Part shown: positions 1 through 9,100 of the stretch, piece after piece | Numbering within the stretch: the stretch's first letter is position 1 | Layout of the letters: every line of letters starts with the position of its first letter | NCBI GenBank assembly: GCA_015490395.1 | Contig: WFXX01000287.1 | Coordinates: forward strand, 1-20,070 | Direction: 5' to 3' | Length of the DNA stretch: 20,070 bases | Source: Gammaproteobacteria bacterium | GTDB lineage: Bacteria; Pseudomonadota; Gammaproteobacteria; DRLM01 | Notes under the pieces: model-generated | What the model was told of the DNA's origin: nothing | Database searches by the model: none | Seen by the model: only the letters and a program-made list of their open reading frames with translations | Position numbers and translations under genes: made by a program

Positions 1-80
1 GGGTGGTGGTGCGCGGGGCCGAGCGCCTGCGCCCTGGCCAGCCGGTGAAGGTCCTGCCCGCCCCGCCCGGCGCGCGGTGA
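1..80 (+). CDS. RND efflux periplasmic adaptor subunit, C-terminal end (partial)
   Basis: Only the last 25 codons are in the window, read from base 3 to a TGA at 78-80. The peptide contains RLRPGQPVKV, a typical ending of membrane fusion (adaptor) proteins of RND pumps, where a final beta strand sets the membrane-proximal domain. The stop lies 13 bases before the ATG of an RND permease on the same strand, the usual adaptor-pump order. The adaptor would link the inner-membrane pump to an outer-membrane channel. The family call rests on this short tail plus the neighbour; the substrate cannot be inferred. Confidence 0.65.
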   Translation, partial: VVVRGAERLRPGQPVKVLPAPPGAR

Positions 81-93
81 GCCTCCCCCGGCC

Positions 94-3000
94 ATGACCG
101 CCCTGCTCCGCGCCTGCCTGGCCAACCCGGTGGCTGTGGCCGTGGGCTGCCTGCTGGCCCTGCTCTTCGGCACCCTCTCCCTGACCCGGCTCCCCATCCA
201 GCTCACCCCGGAGGTGGAGGAGCCCGAGATCACCATCACCACCCGCTGGCGGGCGGCGGCCCCCGAGGAGGTGGAGGCCGAGATCCTCGAGCCCCAGGAG
301 GACGCCCTCCGCGGCCTGCCCGGGCTGGTGCGCCTGCAGGCCACGGCCAGCCGGGGCCAGGCCCAGATCGTGGCCCGCTTCGCCGTGGGCACCGACCTGC
401 GCCGGGCCCTGGTGGAGATCCTGGGACGGCTCAACCAGGTCCCGGGCTATCCCGAGGACGCCGAGGAGCCGGTGATCAGCTCCATGGGCGCCGAGAGCCG
501 CCCCATCGCCTGGTTCATCGTCAAGCCCCTGCCCGGCAACGACCGGCCCATCGCCAGCTATCAGGATTTCCTGGAGGACGTGGCCCAGACCCGCTTCGAG
601 CGCGTGCCCGGCGTGGCCCGCTCCGAGGTGCGCGGCGGTCGGGGCCGGGAGGTGCGCATCACCTTCGACCCTTACCAGGCCGCCGCCCTGGGGATCGAGC
701 TGCCCGAGGTCGCCGAGCTGGCCGGCGGGGCCGAGGACGTCACCGCCGGCTTCCGGGATCTGGGCCGGCGGCGCTACACCGTCCGCCTCGCCGGATCCTA
801 CGGCCTGGAGGGCCTGCGCGACCTGATCCTCGCCTGGCGAGAGGGGCGCCCGGTGCGCCTGAGGGACGTGGCCGAGGTGGCCGTCACCTTGCAGGACCGG
901 GACGCCTTCGTCATCCAGAACGGGGAGCCGGCCATGGCCGTCAACGCCCACCGGGAGACGGGCGTCAACGTGCTGCGAGTGATGGCGGGGCTGCGCCAGG
1001 CCGCCGCGGAACTGCGCGAGGGGCCCCTCCGGCGCGCCGGCCTGTCCTTCCAGCAGGTCTACGACGAGACCCAGTACATCCGCCGGGCCATCGCCATGCT
1101 CCAGGGCAACCTGGGCCTGGGCGTGCTGCTGGCCGTGGGGGTGCTGTGGTGGTTCGTGCGCCGGCTCCGGGCCACCCTGCTGGTGGCCTTGGCCATCCCC
1201 CTGTCGCTGGTGACCAGCTTCGCCGCCCTGGATGCCTTCGGCCGCACCTTGAATGTGATCTCCTTGGCCGGCCTGGCCCTGGCCGTGGGCATGGTGCTGG
1301 ATGCGGCCATCGTGGTGGTGGAGAACATCGTGCGCCTGCGCGAGCAGGGCCTCGGGGCCGGCGAGGCGGCCCTCGAGGGCACCGCCCAGGTCTGGCCTGC
1401 GCTGCTGGCCTCCACCGCCACCACCGTGGCCATCTTCCTGCCCGTGGTCTTCCTGCGGGACGAGGCCGGCCAGCTCTTCGCCGACCTGGCCCTGGGGATC
1501 GCCGCGGCCGTGACCGTCTCGCTGGTGCTGGCCGTGACCGTCATCCCCACCGCCGCCCGCGGCTGGCTGGGCCGCGGGGCCCTGCGCGACCCCCACGGAA
1601 GCCGTTGGGACGCCTTGGCCCGGGGCATCGTGCGGGCCACCGACACCCCTGCCCGACGCGCCGCCTGGATCCTGGGCCTGCTAGCGGCGGCGGGCGCGGG
1701 CACCTGGGCCCTGCTGCCCAAGGCCGACTACCTCCCCGAGGGCAACCGCAACCTGGTCTTCGCCTTCATCCTGCCGCCGCCCGGGACCAACATCGACACC
1801 CTGGAGCGGGAGATGGGGCAGGTGGTGGCCGAGCGCATGGCCCCCTATCTGGCCGGCGAGCGTCAGCCCAAGGTGCGCGACTACTTCTTCGTCGCCTTCG
1901 GCCGCGGCGCCTTCATGGGCGCCCGGGCCGAGGACCCCGAGCGCACCGGCGAGCTGGTGGGCATCGTCAACCGCGTCCTGCAGGGCTTTCCCGACACCAT
2001 CGCCTTCGCCCGCCGCGCCTCCCTCTTCGGCGGGCTGGGGGCCGGGCGCACCATCGACGTGGACCTCCAGAGCCGGGACGTGCCGCGCCTGCTGGAGGCC
2101 GCCCGCGCCGCCTTCGGCCTCATCCACCGCGCCCTCCCCGGGGCCTCGGTGCGCCCCCTGCCCGGCCTGGACCTGGCCCAGCCCGAGCTGCGCCTGATCC
2201 CCGATGAGGCGCGCCTGCGCGAGGCCGGCTGGGACCGACGCACCCTGGCGCGCGTGGCCCGCGCCCTGGGCGACGGGCTCCTGGTGGGCGAGCACTTCGA
2301 CGGGCGCGAGCGCCTGGACGTGATCCTCAGGGCCCAGCCCTGGGCCACGCCCGAGGAGCTCGCCGCCCTGCCCCTGGCCACGCCCGGGGCCGGCATCGTC
2401 CCCTTGGGCGAGCTGGCCCGCGTGGTGCGCACCGCCGGCCCCGAGCAGATCCGGCGCATCGACCGCCGCCGCACCGTGACCCTGCGCGTCAGCCCGCCCG
2501 AGGGGCTGTCCATCGAGGAGGCCCTGGAGCGGCTGCGCCGGGAGGTGGAGCCCGAGGTCCGGCCCCTCCTGCCGGAGGACGGCGAGATCCGCTACACCGG
2601 CACCGCCGACAAGCTCCGCACCGCCCTCGCCGGCATGGCCGGCAGCTTCGCCCTCGCCGTGGCCATCCTGTACCTCCTGATGAGCGCCCTGTTCCGGTCC
2701 TTCCGGGACGGCCTGCTGGTGCTCCTCACCCTGCCCCTGGCCACCGTGGGCGGCGTCGCGGCGCTGCGCCTGACCAACCTGGTGACCTTCCAGCCCATGG
2801 ACCTGCTCACCATGATCGGCTTCGTCATCCTCCTCGGGCTGGTGGTCAACAACGCCATCCTCCTGGTGCACCAGACCCGCGTCGGCGAGCGCCAAGGGTT
2901 GCCCCGCAGCGAGGCCGTGGCCCGCGCCGTGCGTCTGCGCCTGCGGCCCATCCTCATGACCACCCTGACCAGCATCTTCGGGATGCTGCCCCTGCTATTG

Positions 3001-3138
3001 ATGCCGGGCGCGGGCACCGAGCTCTACCGCGGTATGGCCGCCGTCATCGTGGGCGGCATGGCCGTCTCCGCCGCCTTCACCCTCCTGCTGCTGCCGGCCC
3101 TCCTTCGGCTCGGAACCGGACAAAGAGTGCCGGCCTGA
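94..3138 (+). CDS. RND family efflux transporter, inner-membrane permease subunit
   Basis: A 1014-residue proton-driven RND (AcrB/MexB superfamily) pump of the inner membrane, expected to work as a trimer with the adaptor just upstream. TM1 is at about residues 11-31, followed by a periplasmic loop beginning LPIQLTPEVEEPEI. TM2-TM6 lie at about 337-490, TM7 at about 522-541, a second periplasmic loop follows, and TM8-TM12 lie at about 845-1008. TM4 reads GMVLDAAIVVVEN around D403, so only the first of the two aspartates of AcrB (D407/D408) is kept. TM10 has VVNNAILLV, with Asn919 where AcrB has Lys940. The ATG is the only start after an in-frame stop at 46-48; there is no clear Shine-Dalgarno, suggesting coupling to the upstream gene. 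Length is near the family norm. Substrate class (drugs, solvents or other hydrophobics) is unknown. Confidence 0.93.
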   Translation: MTALLRACLANPVAVAVGCLLALLFGTLSLTRLPIQLTPEVEEPEITITTRWRAAAPEEVEAEILEPQEDALRGLPGLVRLQATASRGQAQIVARFAVGTDLRRALVEILGRLNQVPGYPEDAEEPVISSMGAESRPIAWFIVKPLPGNDRPIASYQDFLEDVAQTRFERVPGVARSEVRGGRGREVRITFDPYQAAALGIELPEVAELAGGAEDVTAGFRDLGRRRYTVRLAGSYGLEGLRDLILAWREGRPVRLRDVAEVAVTLQDRDAFVIQNGEPAMAVNAHRETGVNVLRVMAGLRQAAAELREGPLRRAGLSFQQVYDETQYIRRAIAMLQGNLGLGVLLAVGVLWWFVRRLRATLLVALAIPLSLVTSFAALDAFGRTLNVISLAGLALAVGMVLDAAIVVVENIVRLREQGLGAGEAALEGTAQVWPALLASTATTVAIFLPVVFLRDEAGQLFADLALGIAAAVTVSLVLAVTVIPTAARGWLGRGALRDPHGSRWDALARGIVRATDTPARRAAWILGLLAAAGAGTWALLPKADYLPEGNRNLVFAFILPPPGTNIDTLEREMGQVVAERMAPYLAGERQPKVRDYFFVAFGRGAFMGARAEDPERTGELVGIVNRVLQGFPDTIAFARRASLFGGLGAGRTIDVDLQSRDVPRLLEAARAAFGLIHRALPGASVRPLPGLDLAQPELRLIPDEARLREAGWDRRTLARVARALGDGLLVGEHFDGRERLDVILRAQPWATPEELAALPLATPGAGIVPLGELARVVRTAGPEQIRRIDRRRTVTLRVSPPEGLSIEEALERLRREVEPEVRPLLPEDGEIRYTGTADKLRTALAGMAGSFALAVAILYLLMSALFRSFRDGLLVLLTLPLATVGGVAALRLTNLVTFQPMDLLTMIGFVILLGLVVNNAILLVHQTRVGERQGLPRSEAVARAVRLRLRPILMTTLTSIFGMLPLLLMPGAGTELYRGMAAVIVGGMAVSAAFTLLLLPALLRLGTGQRVPA

Positions 3139-3281
3139 GGCTGCAGCGCCAGGCCCGCCGGTTCGGTGGAGAGATTCCGGCGCCCCTCAACGGCACCGGG
3201 GCAGGCGATGCCGCAGGCCAGTCGCATGACGTGGGTAGAGGGTGGCGCGCCGCCCCGGGCACTGGGGCCACGGGAGAGCAC

Positions 3282-3305
3282 GGTGCCGCGCGAGGATTCG
3301 GCACC
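3282..3305 (-). terminator. Stem-loop just past degQ, possible terminator
   Basis: A perfect 7-bp inverted repeat, GGTGCCG at 3282-3288 and CGGCACC at 3299-3305, with a 10-base loop, begins 12 bases after the degQ stop on the minus strand. No T-tract follows in that direction, so it may instead protect the 3' end or be chance in GC-rich DNA. It lies between convergent genes (RND pump and degQ), where a transcription stop is expected. Confidence 0.3.
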
Positions 3306-3317
3306 CGCGCGCTGCAG

Positions 3318-4682
3318 CTAGCGCAAGAGGATGAACAGGGCCCCCTCGCCGCGGCGGACGTTGAGCAGAAGGCTGCCCCGCGCCCGGCGGACCTCCTGGC
3401 GAAAGCGCTCCAGGTCCGGTACCGGTCGGCGGTTGACCGAGACCACCACGTCCTTCTCGCGCAGGCCCGCCCGCCAGGCGGGACTGCCCACCTCGACGGC
3501 GCGCACCATCACTCCCTCGACGCGCCCATGCAGGGGAGAATCCTCCGGGATGGGCCCGAAGAGCGCCCCGGCCAGGCGCTCGTCCAGGGCGCCGCCACGG
3601 ATGGAAACCTCCTTCGGCGCCTCGATGACCGCGGTCAGGGTCAGGCGGCGGCCGTCGCGCAGCACCTCCAGCCGCACCCGCTTGCCCACCCGCACCAGGC
3701 CGATGGCGGTGCGCAGCTCGGCGGCGTTCTTCACCGGGCGGCCGTCCACCGCCACCACCACGTCTCCCGGCCGCAGCCCTGCCCGCTCCGCGGGCGAGCC
3801 TTCGGCCACCTGGGCCACCACGGCGCCTTGGGTGGCCTCGATGCCGAAGGCCTGGGCCAGGTCCGGGGTCAGGTCCTGGATGTAGACACCCAGGCGGCCA
3901 CGGCGCACCTCGCCGTACTCGATGAGCTGGGCCATCACCTCCCGCGCCATGGCCACGGGGATGGCAAAGCCAATACCTACGTTGCCCCGGGCCGGTGAGA
4001 GGATGGCGGTGTTGATGCCCACCAGGCGCCCCTCCAGGTCCACCAGGGGGCCTCCGGAGTTGCCCGGGTTGATGGAGGCGTCGGTCTGGATGAAGTCCTC
4101 GTAGCCCTCGATGCCCAACCCGGAGCGACCGAGAGCGGAGACGATGCCGGAGGTCACCGTCTGACCCAGCCCGAAGGGGTTGCCGATGGCCACCACGAAG
4201 TCCCCTACGCGCAGCCCATTGGAGTCGCCGAAGCGGATGGCGGTCAGATCCTCGGCGGGGATCTGCACCACGGCCACGTCCGTCTCGGGATCGGAGCCCA
4301 CCAAGCGGGCGTCGAAGGAGCGGCCGTCGTGCAGGGTCACCACGATCTTGTCCGCCTTGGCGATGACGTGGTGGTTGGTCAGCACATAACCCCTCTCTGC
4401 GTCCACGATGACCCCGGAGCCCAGGCTCTGGGTGCGCCGGCGGCGGGGCTGGCTGGGGATGTCGAAGAAGCGGCGGAAGAAGGGGTCCTCGAAGAGCGGG
4501 TTGCCCTGGATGACCACGTGCCCCACGGTGGCGATGTTCACCACCGCGGGCAGCACCCGCTCCAGCATGGGAGCCAGCGTGGGCAGCTCCCGCCCCTGCT
4601 CGTCCACCGGAGGCATGCCTGCCCCTGCCAGATCTGCCGTCACGGCCAACAGGAGCAGCAGGCTTGCTTGCAGCATCTTCAT
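3318..4682 (-). CDS. degQ: DegQ/DegP (HtrA, Do) family periplasmic serine endopeptidase
   Basis: A 454-residue HtrA protease, the length of DegQ. It should degrade misfolded envelope proteins in the periplasm. Residues 1-22 form a signal peptide ending near AGA. The trypsin-like domain holds the full triad: H105 in LTNHHVI, D135 in DPETDVAV, and S209 in INPGNSGGPL. Two PDZ domains follow, about 262-355 (RRGRLGVYIQDLTP start) and about 365-450. The short linker between the first beta strands (near 60-82) favours DegQ/MucD over the longer-looped DegP. The start, MKML, lies 7 bases after the psiE-like stop, so the two are probably co-transcribed; only a weak GACGG lies before the ATG. The assignment to the family is secure; DegQ versus MucD/DegP naming is a judgement. 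Confidence 0.94.
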   Translation of the reverse strand: MKMLQASLLLLLAVTADLAGAGMPPVDEQGRELPTLAPMLERVLPAVVNIATVGHVVIQGNPLFEDPFFRRFFDIPSQPRRRRTQSLGSGVIVDAERGYVLTNHHVIAKADKIVVTLHDGRSFDARLVGSDPETDVAVVQIPAEDLTAIRFGDSNGLRVGDFVVAIGNPFGLGQTVTSGIVSALGRSGLGIEGYEDFIQTDASINPGNSGGPLVDLEGRLVGINTAILSPARGNVGIGFAIPVAMAREVMAQLIEYGEVRRGRLGVYIQDLTPDLAQAFGIEATQGAVVAQVAEGSPAERAGLRPGDVVVAVDGRPVKNAAELRTAIGLVRVGKRVRLEVLRDGRRLTLTAVIEAPKEVSIRGGALDERLAGALFGPIPEDSPLHGRVEGVMVRAVEVGSPAWRAGLREKDVVVSVNRRPVPDLERFRQEVRRARGSLLLNVRRGEGALFILLR

Positions 4683-4689
4683 CCGTCGA

Positions 4690-5244
4690 TCACCCGCGGG
4701 CGCCCTTGTCAGCTATCTCCCTATCCCGATGCAGCACTCGCCGGCCCTCACCCTCGGCCTCAGCCTCGTCGGCCCGCCGCTTCGCGGTCCGGGCATCGCC
4801 GTCGAGCACCAGCCAATAGACCACCCCCAAGGCCACGGTAGCCGCTGCCAATCCGCCCACCGTGGCCGGCCCGGTCTTGCTGACATCCAGGACGATGAAC
4901 TTGCGGGCCAGGGCCAGGAGGGCGATGAGGATCACCGTGCGCACCTGGATGACACTGCCCCGGCGGGCCCCCACCCGGAGGATGGAATGGCCGAACTCCA
5001 TAGCGATGAGCAAGGTCATCATCCCGCCGAAGACGAGCTGGAAGCTCTGGTGGCTGAGAGGATTGAAGGTCCCTTGGACGACGAGACGCAGCACGTCAGA
5101 GACCAGCTGCAGCAGGGCCGCGGCCACCACCAAGGCGATAATGCCCATAAAGACCAGGGCCACGGTCTGCTCGAAACGCTCGTAGAAGGTCATCCCCGGC
5201 CAGGCACGCCGGGTCTCGCGAAATAGGCCGCGCCAGGGGCTCAT
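4690..5244 (-). CDS. psiE: PsiE-like (phosphate-starvation-inducible E family) membrane protein
   Basis: A 184-residue integral membrane protein with four predicted helices at about 25-52, 66-86, 100-120 and 127-147, and a charged cytoplasmic-looking tail from 149. The segments GGMMTLLIAMEFGHSI and VRTVILIALLALARKFIVLD resemble the PsiE family, whose E. coli member is induced by phosphate starvation and cAMP-CRP; its molecular role is unknown. The ATG is preceded by a strong purine-rich site (GGGGAGGAGGG, minus strand). It is the first gene of a pair with degQ, 7 bases apart. The 82 bases upstream to pilE show no Pho box and only a weak -10-like TAGTAA (5284-5289). The family call is good; the phosphate link is not shown by this sequence. 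Confidence 0.8.
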   Translation of the reverse strand: MSPWRGLFRETRRAWPGMTFYERFEQTVALVFMGIIALVVAAALLQLVSDVLRLVVQGTFNPLSHQSFQLVFGGMMTLLIAMEFGHSILRVGARRGSVIQVRTVILIALLALARKFIVLDVSKTGPATVGGLAAATVALGVVYWLVLDGDARTAKRRADEAEAEGEGRRVLHRDREIADKGARG

Positions 5245-5326
5245 CCCTCCTCCCCTCCTGAGACTCCTGGGAAGGCCCCGATGTTACTACGCCGGATCGG
5301 CCTGCGCCACGCCGGCCGCCCGGGGC

Positions 5327-5746
5327 TCACCGCCAGCAGTACGCGGTGTTGTCTGTGCCCCCGCTGTCCTGGGCCAGCTGGCGCAGGGTATGGTCCAAGG
5401 TGAAAACCGCGCAGTCGGTATCTCCCGCTTGGCCGCTGCCCGCCTTGGGCTTGGCGGTCAGGGTGTACGTAGTGGGGGTGACAGTGGCGGTGATCTCGTA
5501 GTAGCCCTGGGGAGAGTCCTGCGGGAAGGTGGGGCAGGAGGAAGCGGTGTAATCGTTAGACTCGGTGTAGCAGCGCTCCATCTGCTGGGCCAGGTTCATC
5601 AGGGCCGCGGTGGCATCGGCCCGCCGCGCCTTCATCACCTGGTCCCGGTAGGAGGGATAGGCGATGGCCGCCACGATGGCCAGGATGGCCACCACGATCA
5701 TCAGCTCCAGCAGGGTGAATCCCCCCTGCTGCCCGCGCACCCTCAT
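5327..5746 (-). CDS. pilE: Type IV pilin PilE (minor pilin)
   Basis: A 139-residue type IVa prepilin. The class III signal has PilD peptidase cleavage expected after G9, giving mature Phe1 (F10) and the key Glu5 (E14) in GFTLLELMIVVAIL. The hydrophobic alpha1-N helix runs to about residue 30, followed by PSYRDQVMKARRADA, very typical of PilE. Four cysteines occur (C59, C71, C112, C137); the C112-C137 pair probably closes the C-terminal disulfide-bonded loop. It is the last gene of the minor pilin operon; its ATG overlaps the upstream stop as ATGA (5743-5746), and GGAGGT lies 6 bases ahead. By position it corresponds to PilE of Pseudomonas, a minor pilin of the tip complex, rather than the major PilA. 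Whether it could also be the main subunit cannot be read here. Confidence 0.92.
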   Translation of the reverse strand: MRVRGQQGGFTLLELMIVVAILAIVAAIAYPSYRDQVMKARRADATAALMNLAQQMERCYTESNDYTASSCPTFPQDSPQGYYEITATVTPTTYTLTAKPKAGSGQAGDTDCAVFTLDHTLRQLAQDSGGTDNTAYCWR

Positions 5747-6135
5747 TGGCGCACCTCCTCCAGGCGGCGCAGCAGCTCCGGCGGTGGGGGCGGAAGCAAG
5801 GGCGCCCCCTCGGGCAGCACTGTGACTGCCGCCACCCGGTAGCTGCCTCCTCGGGCCTCCAGGCGGCAGCGCAGGCGCATGCCCGGCTTGAGCTCATAGA
5901 GGCTGCCCCGGGAGCCGTTGGGCAGGACGATCTCCGCCCCCGGGGCCACCGGGAGCTGCTGGTCGCTCAGCCAGAGCTGGCGCGCGGCCGGATCGACCCG
6001 TTCCAGCACCCCCACCACCAGACCCGCGGTCGCCGCCTGCGCCGGACGTGGCAGGACCACGGCTCCCACCGCCGTCGAGGCCAGGAGCACCAGCACTACC
6101 CCTACGATACGCTTGCCGATTCCTCTTTCGCTCAT
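5743..6135 (-). CDS. Small exported protein in the PilY2 position
   Basis: A 130-residue protein with an N-terminal signal sequence (hydrophobic 10-28, probable cleavage after AQA at 32-34). A small, probably beta-rich domain follows at about 37-108, with GVLERVDPAARQLWLSDQQL and a single cysteine, C90. A proline run (115-119) and a charged helix-like C-terminus, ELLRRLEEVRQ, end it. It overlaps pilY1 upstream (ATGA at 6132-6135) and pilE downstream (ATGA at 5743-5746), and an AAGGAG site precedes it. In Pseudomonas the small gene between pilY1 and pilE is pilY2, so by position and type this is a PilY2-like protein needed for pilus biogenesis. I am sure it is a real gene; the orthology is inferred from position, as similarity is not obvious by eye. 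Confidence 0.75.
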   Translation of the reverse strand: MSERGIGKRIVGVVLVLLASTAVGAVVLPRPAQAATAGLVVGVLERVDPAARQLWLSDQQLPVAPGAEIVLPNGSRGSLYELKPGMRLRCRLEARGGSYRVAAVTVLPEGAPLLPPPPPELLRRLEEVRQ

Positions 6136-9100
6136 GGACGCAGCTCCTTCCAGGATAGCCTGCCGGTGCCGGCACCCCCCAGGGCCTCCACCTCCCGCAC
6201 GTCGATGGTGCTACCCCCGGTGGTCTTGGTGCCGGCGGTATACTGCTTGTTTCCCAGGAAGGCAGGGCTGGTGGGCAGGCCCTGGGTAAACTGCTGCCCC
6301 CCGGCTGCGGCTTGCAGGCTGCCGTCACTCACCAGGTCGGCCGCATCCACCTGCCCGTCGCCATTGTAGTCGAAGGCCGGCTGCTGGGGCCTGCCCCCCG
6401 TGTCGATGCGCAGGGACATGAGCCAGCCGTCCCCGCCGTAGGTGCAGGGCGAGCTGTCGGGGATGGTGGTGTTGAAGTAGACCAGGTCCCCGCGCACCAC
6501 CGGGTCGGTGACCACCCGCTCCCCGGCTACTGGCAGGTCCAAGTACCAGCCGTACTGCCTGGGCCCGCTCGCCCCCGCATAATCCACCGGATGGTCCGTG
6601 GGCACGCGCACGTCGGGAGGAAAGCCTGCCAGCAACGTCTGGGCCTGGAGGTGGCTCCGGGTGCGTCCTGGCCGCCCACGGTCCCAGACCGCATAAAAGC
6701 TCTGGGCGCTGGTGTCCGCAGGATCCCCGAGGGCCAGATACTGGCCCGTGCCGAAGAGCACCAGCACGTTGGGCTCGTTGCCGGCATCGGGTTCGCTGGG
6801 GTGCTTCACCACCACCGGCTGGGTGGTGATGGGCTGGCCCGGCGTGCTGAACAGAGGCAGGCCGCCGCCGAAGGCCAGCTTCCAGGACTTGGTGCCAGCC
6901 CCGGAGAAGTCGAAGGCCCAGAGGTTGCCGAAGAGATCGCCGGCATAGGCCCGGTCGGCCACCCCGTCGCCATCCAGGTCCACCACCGCGGGTGGGCCTA
7001 GGCCGTTGCGGTTGGACGGGCTCCCCACACCCGTGCTGATCTTCACGTAATCGAAGCCCGGAACCCAATTCCCATCCAGCCCGCCATCCAGGAACAGGAT
7101 GAAGAGCTGCGCCTCGCCGCTGCCGCCCGGATCGTCGTTGTAGCCATTGCCGAAAATAGCTGCCCAGCGCCCGTTAGGCATCATGGCGATGGTGGGCCGG
7201 CTGAAGGTGTACCCAAGATCAGGATCGTCACCCGCGTCGAACTCCCATAGCACCAGCTCGGCGGCCTTGGCTTCCGAGAACTGGCTGGGATCGGTGACGT
7301 CCAGCGCGAACAAGCCCCGGCCGCCGGCCCGTAGGCCGCCGACGAGCACCGTGCGCCAGGCAGCGGGCCCGCCCGGCTGGACTGGCATGTACACATCGGA
7401 GACCGTGGGGGTCAGATCCACGTAGTAACGGTGCTGGTAGGCCGGATCGGTCAGGTAGTGGAGCCCCTTGCCCAGCCCGGCATCGTAGAGGCTACCCGGC
7501 ACGTAGGCCAGGACCTCCCGACCGGTGGCGGCGTCGAAGCCGTGCAGCATCCCGTCGTTGGCCCCCACGTAGACCACCCCGGGCCTGGAGGCCTGGGCAG
7601 CCTTGAAGGCGCTATAGGGCGTGCCGGTAGGAAACGGAGCGGTGGCGGGCCAGTCGAGCTCGGGGGCGCCCACGTAGACCGGTCCGGAGTGGACGATATC
7701 GCCCAGCCGCGAGCGGCGGCTCCTGAAGCCGTAGCCGGCGCCCTCGTTGGTGCGGTCGCCGCGCAGGAAGGCCAGCCGGGCCTGCCCCACCGCCGCTGGA
7801 TCCAACCCACCGTTGGGGTTGGTGCGCAGATCGTCCCTCTGGGCCTGGTTCAGGTCGCCCCAGCGGAAGGGCACCCCGTCATTGCCGTCGAAGGTCAGGA
7901 TCACCCGCGGATCGGCAGCCAAGTCCCGACTGTCGAGCAGCGCGGCGGCACTCCAGCGGGGGTTGGCCTGCACGGTCCCGGTGGCCGGGTCCAACGGATA
8001 GGCCAGCAGGTCCCCGCCCCAACCGTCGCTGTTGAACAGGGCCAGATACAGGTCGGTGTTCGTGCCCAGGGAGGTGCTGTTGAAGGCCACAGCCGCAGCC
8101 GCCCCCACCCGGGCCGATATGTCCGCCAGGTAGGCCAGCAAGGTGCTGGCCAGCTGCTGGGGATCCTGGGCAGCCAGGAAACGCCCGCGGCCGTTGAAGG
8201 CGGCGTGCCAAAGGTCGTCGATCTTCTCCGGATCGCCGGCGTGGGCGTTCGGCCATGCGAAGCCGGGGGAGGTGGGATCGTCCACCGCCGGATCTAGGGT
8301 GCCCGTCACGCCGAAGGCTACCCCGAAGGTCACCAGATGCTGGTGGGTGGCGTTGTCGATGCCCGGGACCACGGGTACCTGGTCGCTGAGGGAAGGGGCG
8401 AGGTCCCGCTCGTAGTAGTGCATGGCCACGTCGGCCAGGGTGTCGGACTGGCCGTCGGCATAGGGCGGCCCGTCGAAGGCGGTATTGCCGTCGCCGTCGG
8501 CATTGCCCACTCCGGGGCCTACGATGTCGTTCCAGAAGCCGTCGGTGAGGACCACCGCGAAGTTCTGCTGGCAGGTACCCCCACTCCCGGCGGGCAGGAT
8601 GGGGCTGGGCTCCGGCTCCAGGCCCTCGAAGAGCCTGCCCAGCCGGTGCAGGGCGTGGCGAGCCGGTGTCCCCGGGCAGCCGAATCCGCCCCCGCAATGG
8701 ATGGGCGCGTTGTAGGCGTCCACCAAAAGATGCTCTTTCTGTGCCGGATCGCTCATGCTGGCCGCATTACGCACCAGACCAGCGTTGTAGAGTGCCAGCC
8801 CCATCCGCTTGGCGCTGCTGCCGGTGATCACCTCGCCTATGGCCGCCTTGGCCGCGTAACCCCGCTTGCGGTAGTAGGTGTACCAGTTGGCGAAATTCTG
8901 GATCTCCTCGGCGTAGGTGCAGATGGGGGCTGCCGCACAGTCGGAGCGGTTAGGCCCTCCTAGGTAGGTGGGCGTGGAGGGCTCGATACGTACGAGGATA
9001 TGCTGGTCGCTTGGGTCCACCTGGCCATTGCCGTCGGTGTCCACCCAGCGGTAGTACTCGGCCGGGAAGATGGTGTCCCAGAACCAGCTGGCCGCGCCGG

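Noticed and set aside
3113..3164. Imperfect inverted repeat around the RND stop codon (GAACCGG with CCGGTTC, and GGCCTG with CAGGCC)
   Set aside because: The arms are separated by a lopsided internal loop and no T-tract follows, so a terminator call is not supported.
5245..5326. Search for a terminator or Pho box between pilE and psiE
   Set aside because: Only short GC-rich repeats such as ACGCCGG twice and a weak -10-like TAGTAA are visible; nothing reaches a reportable standard.
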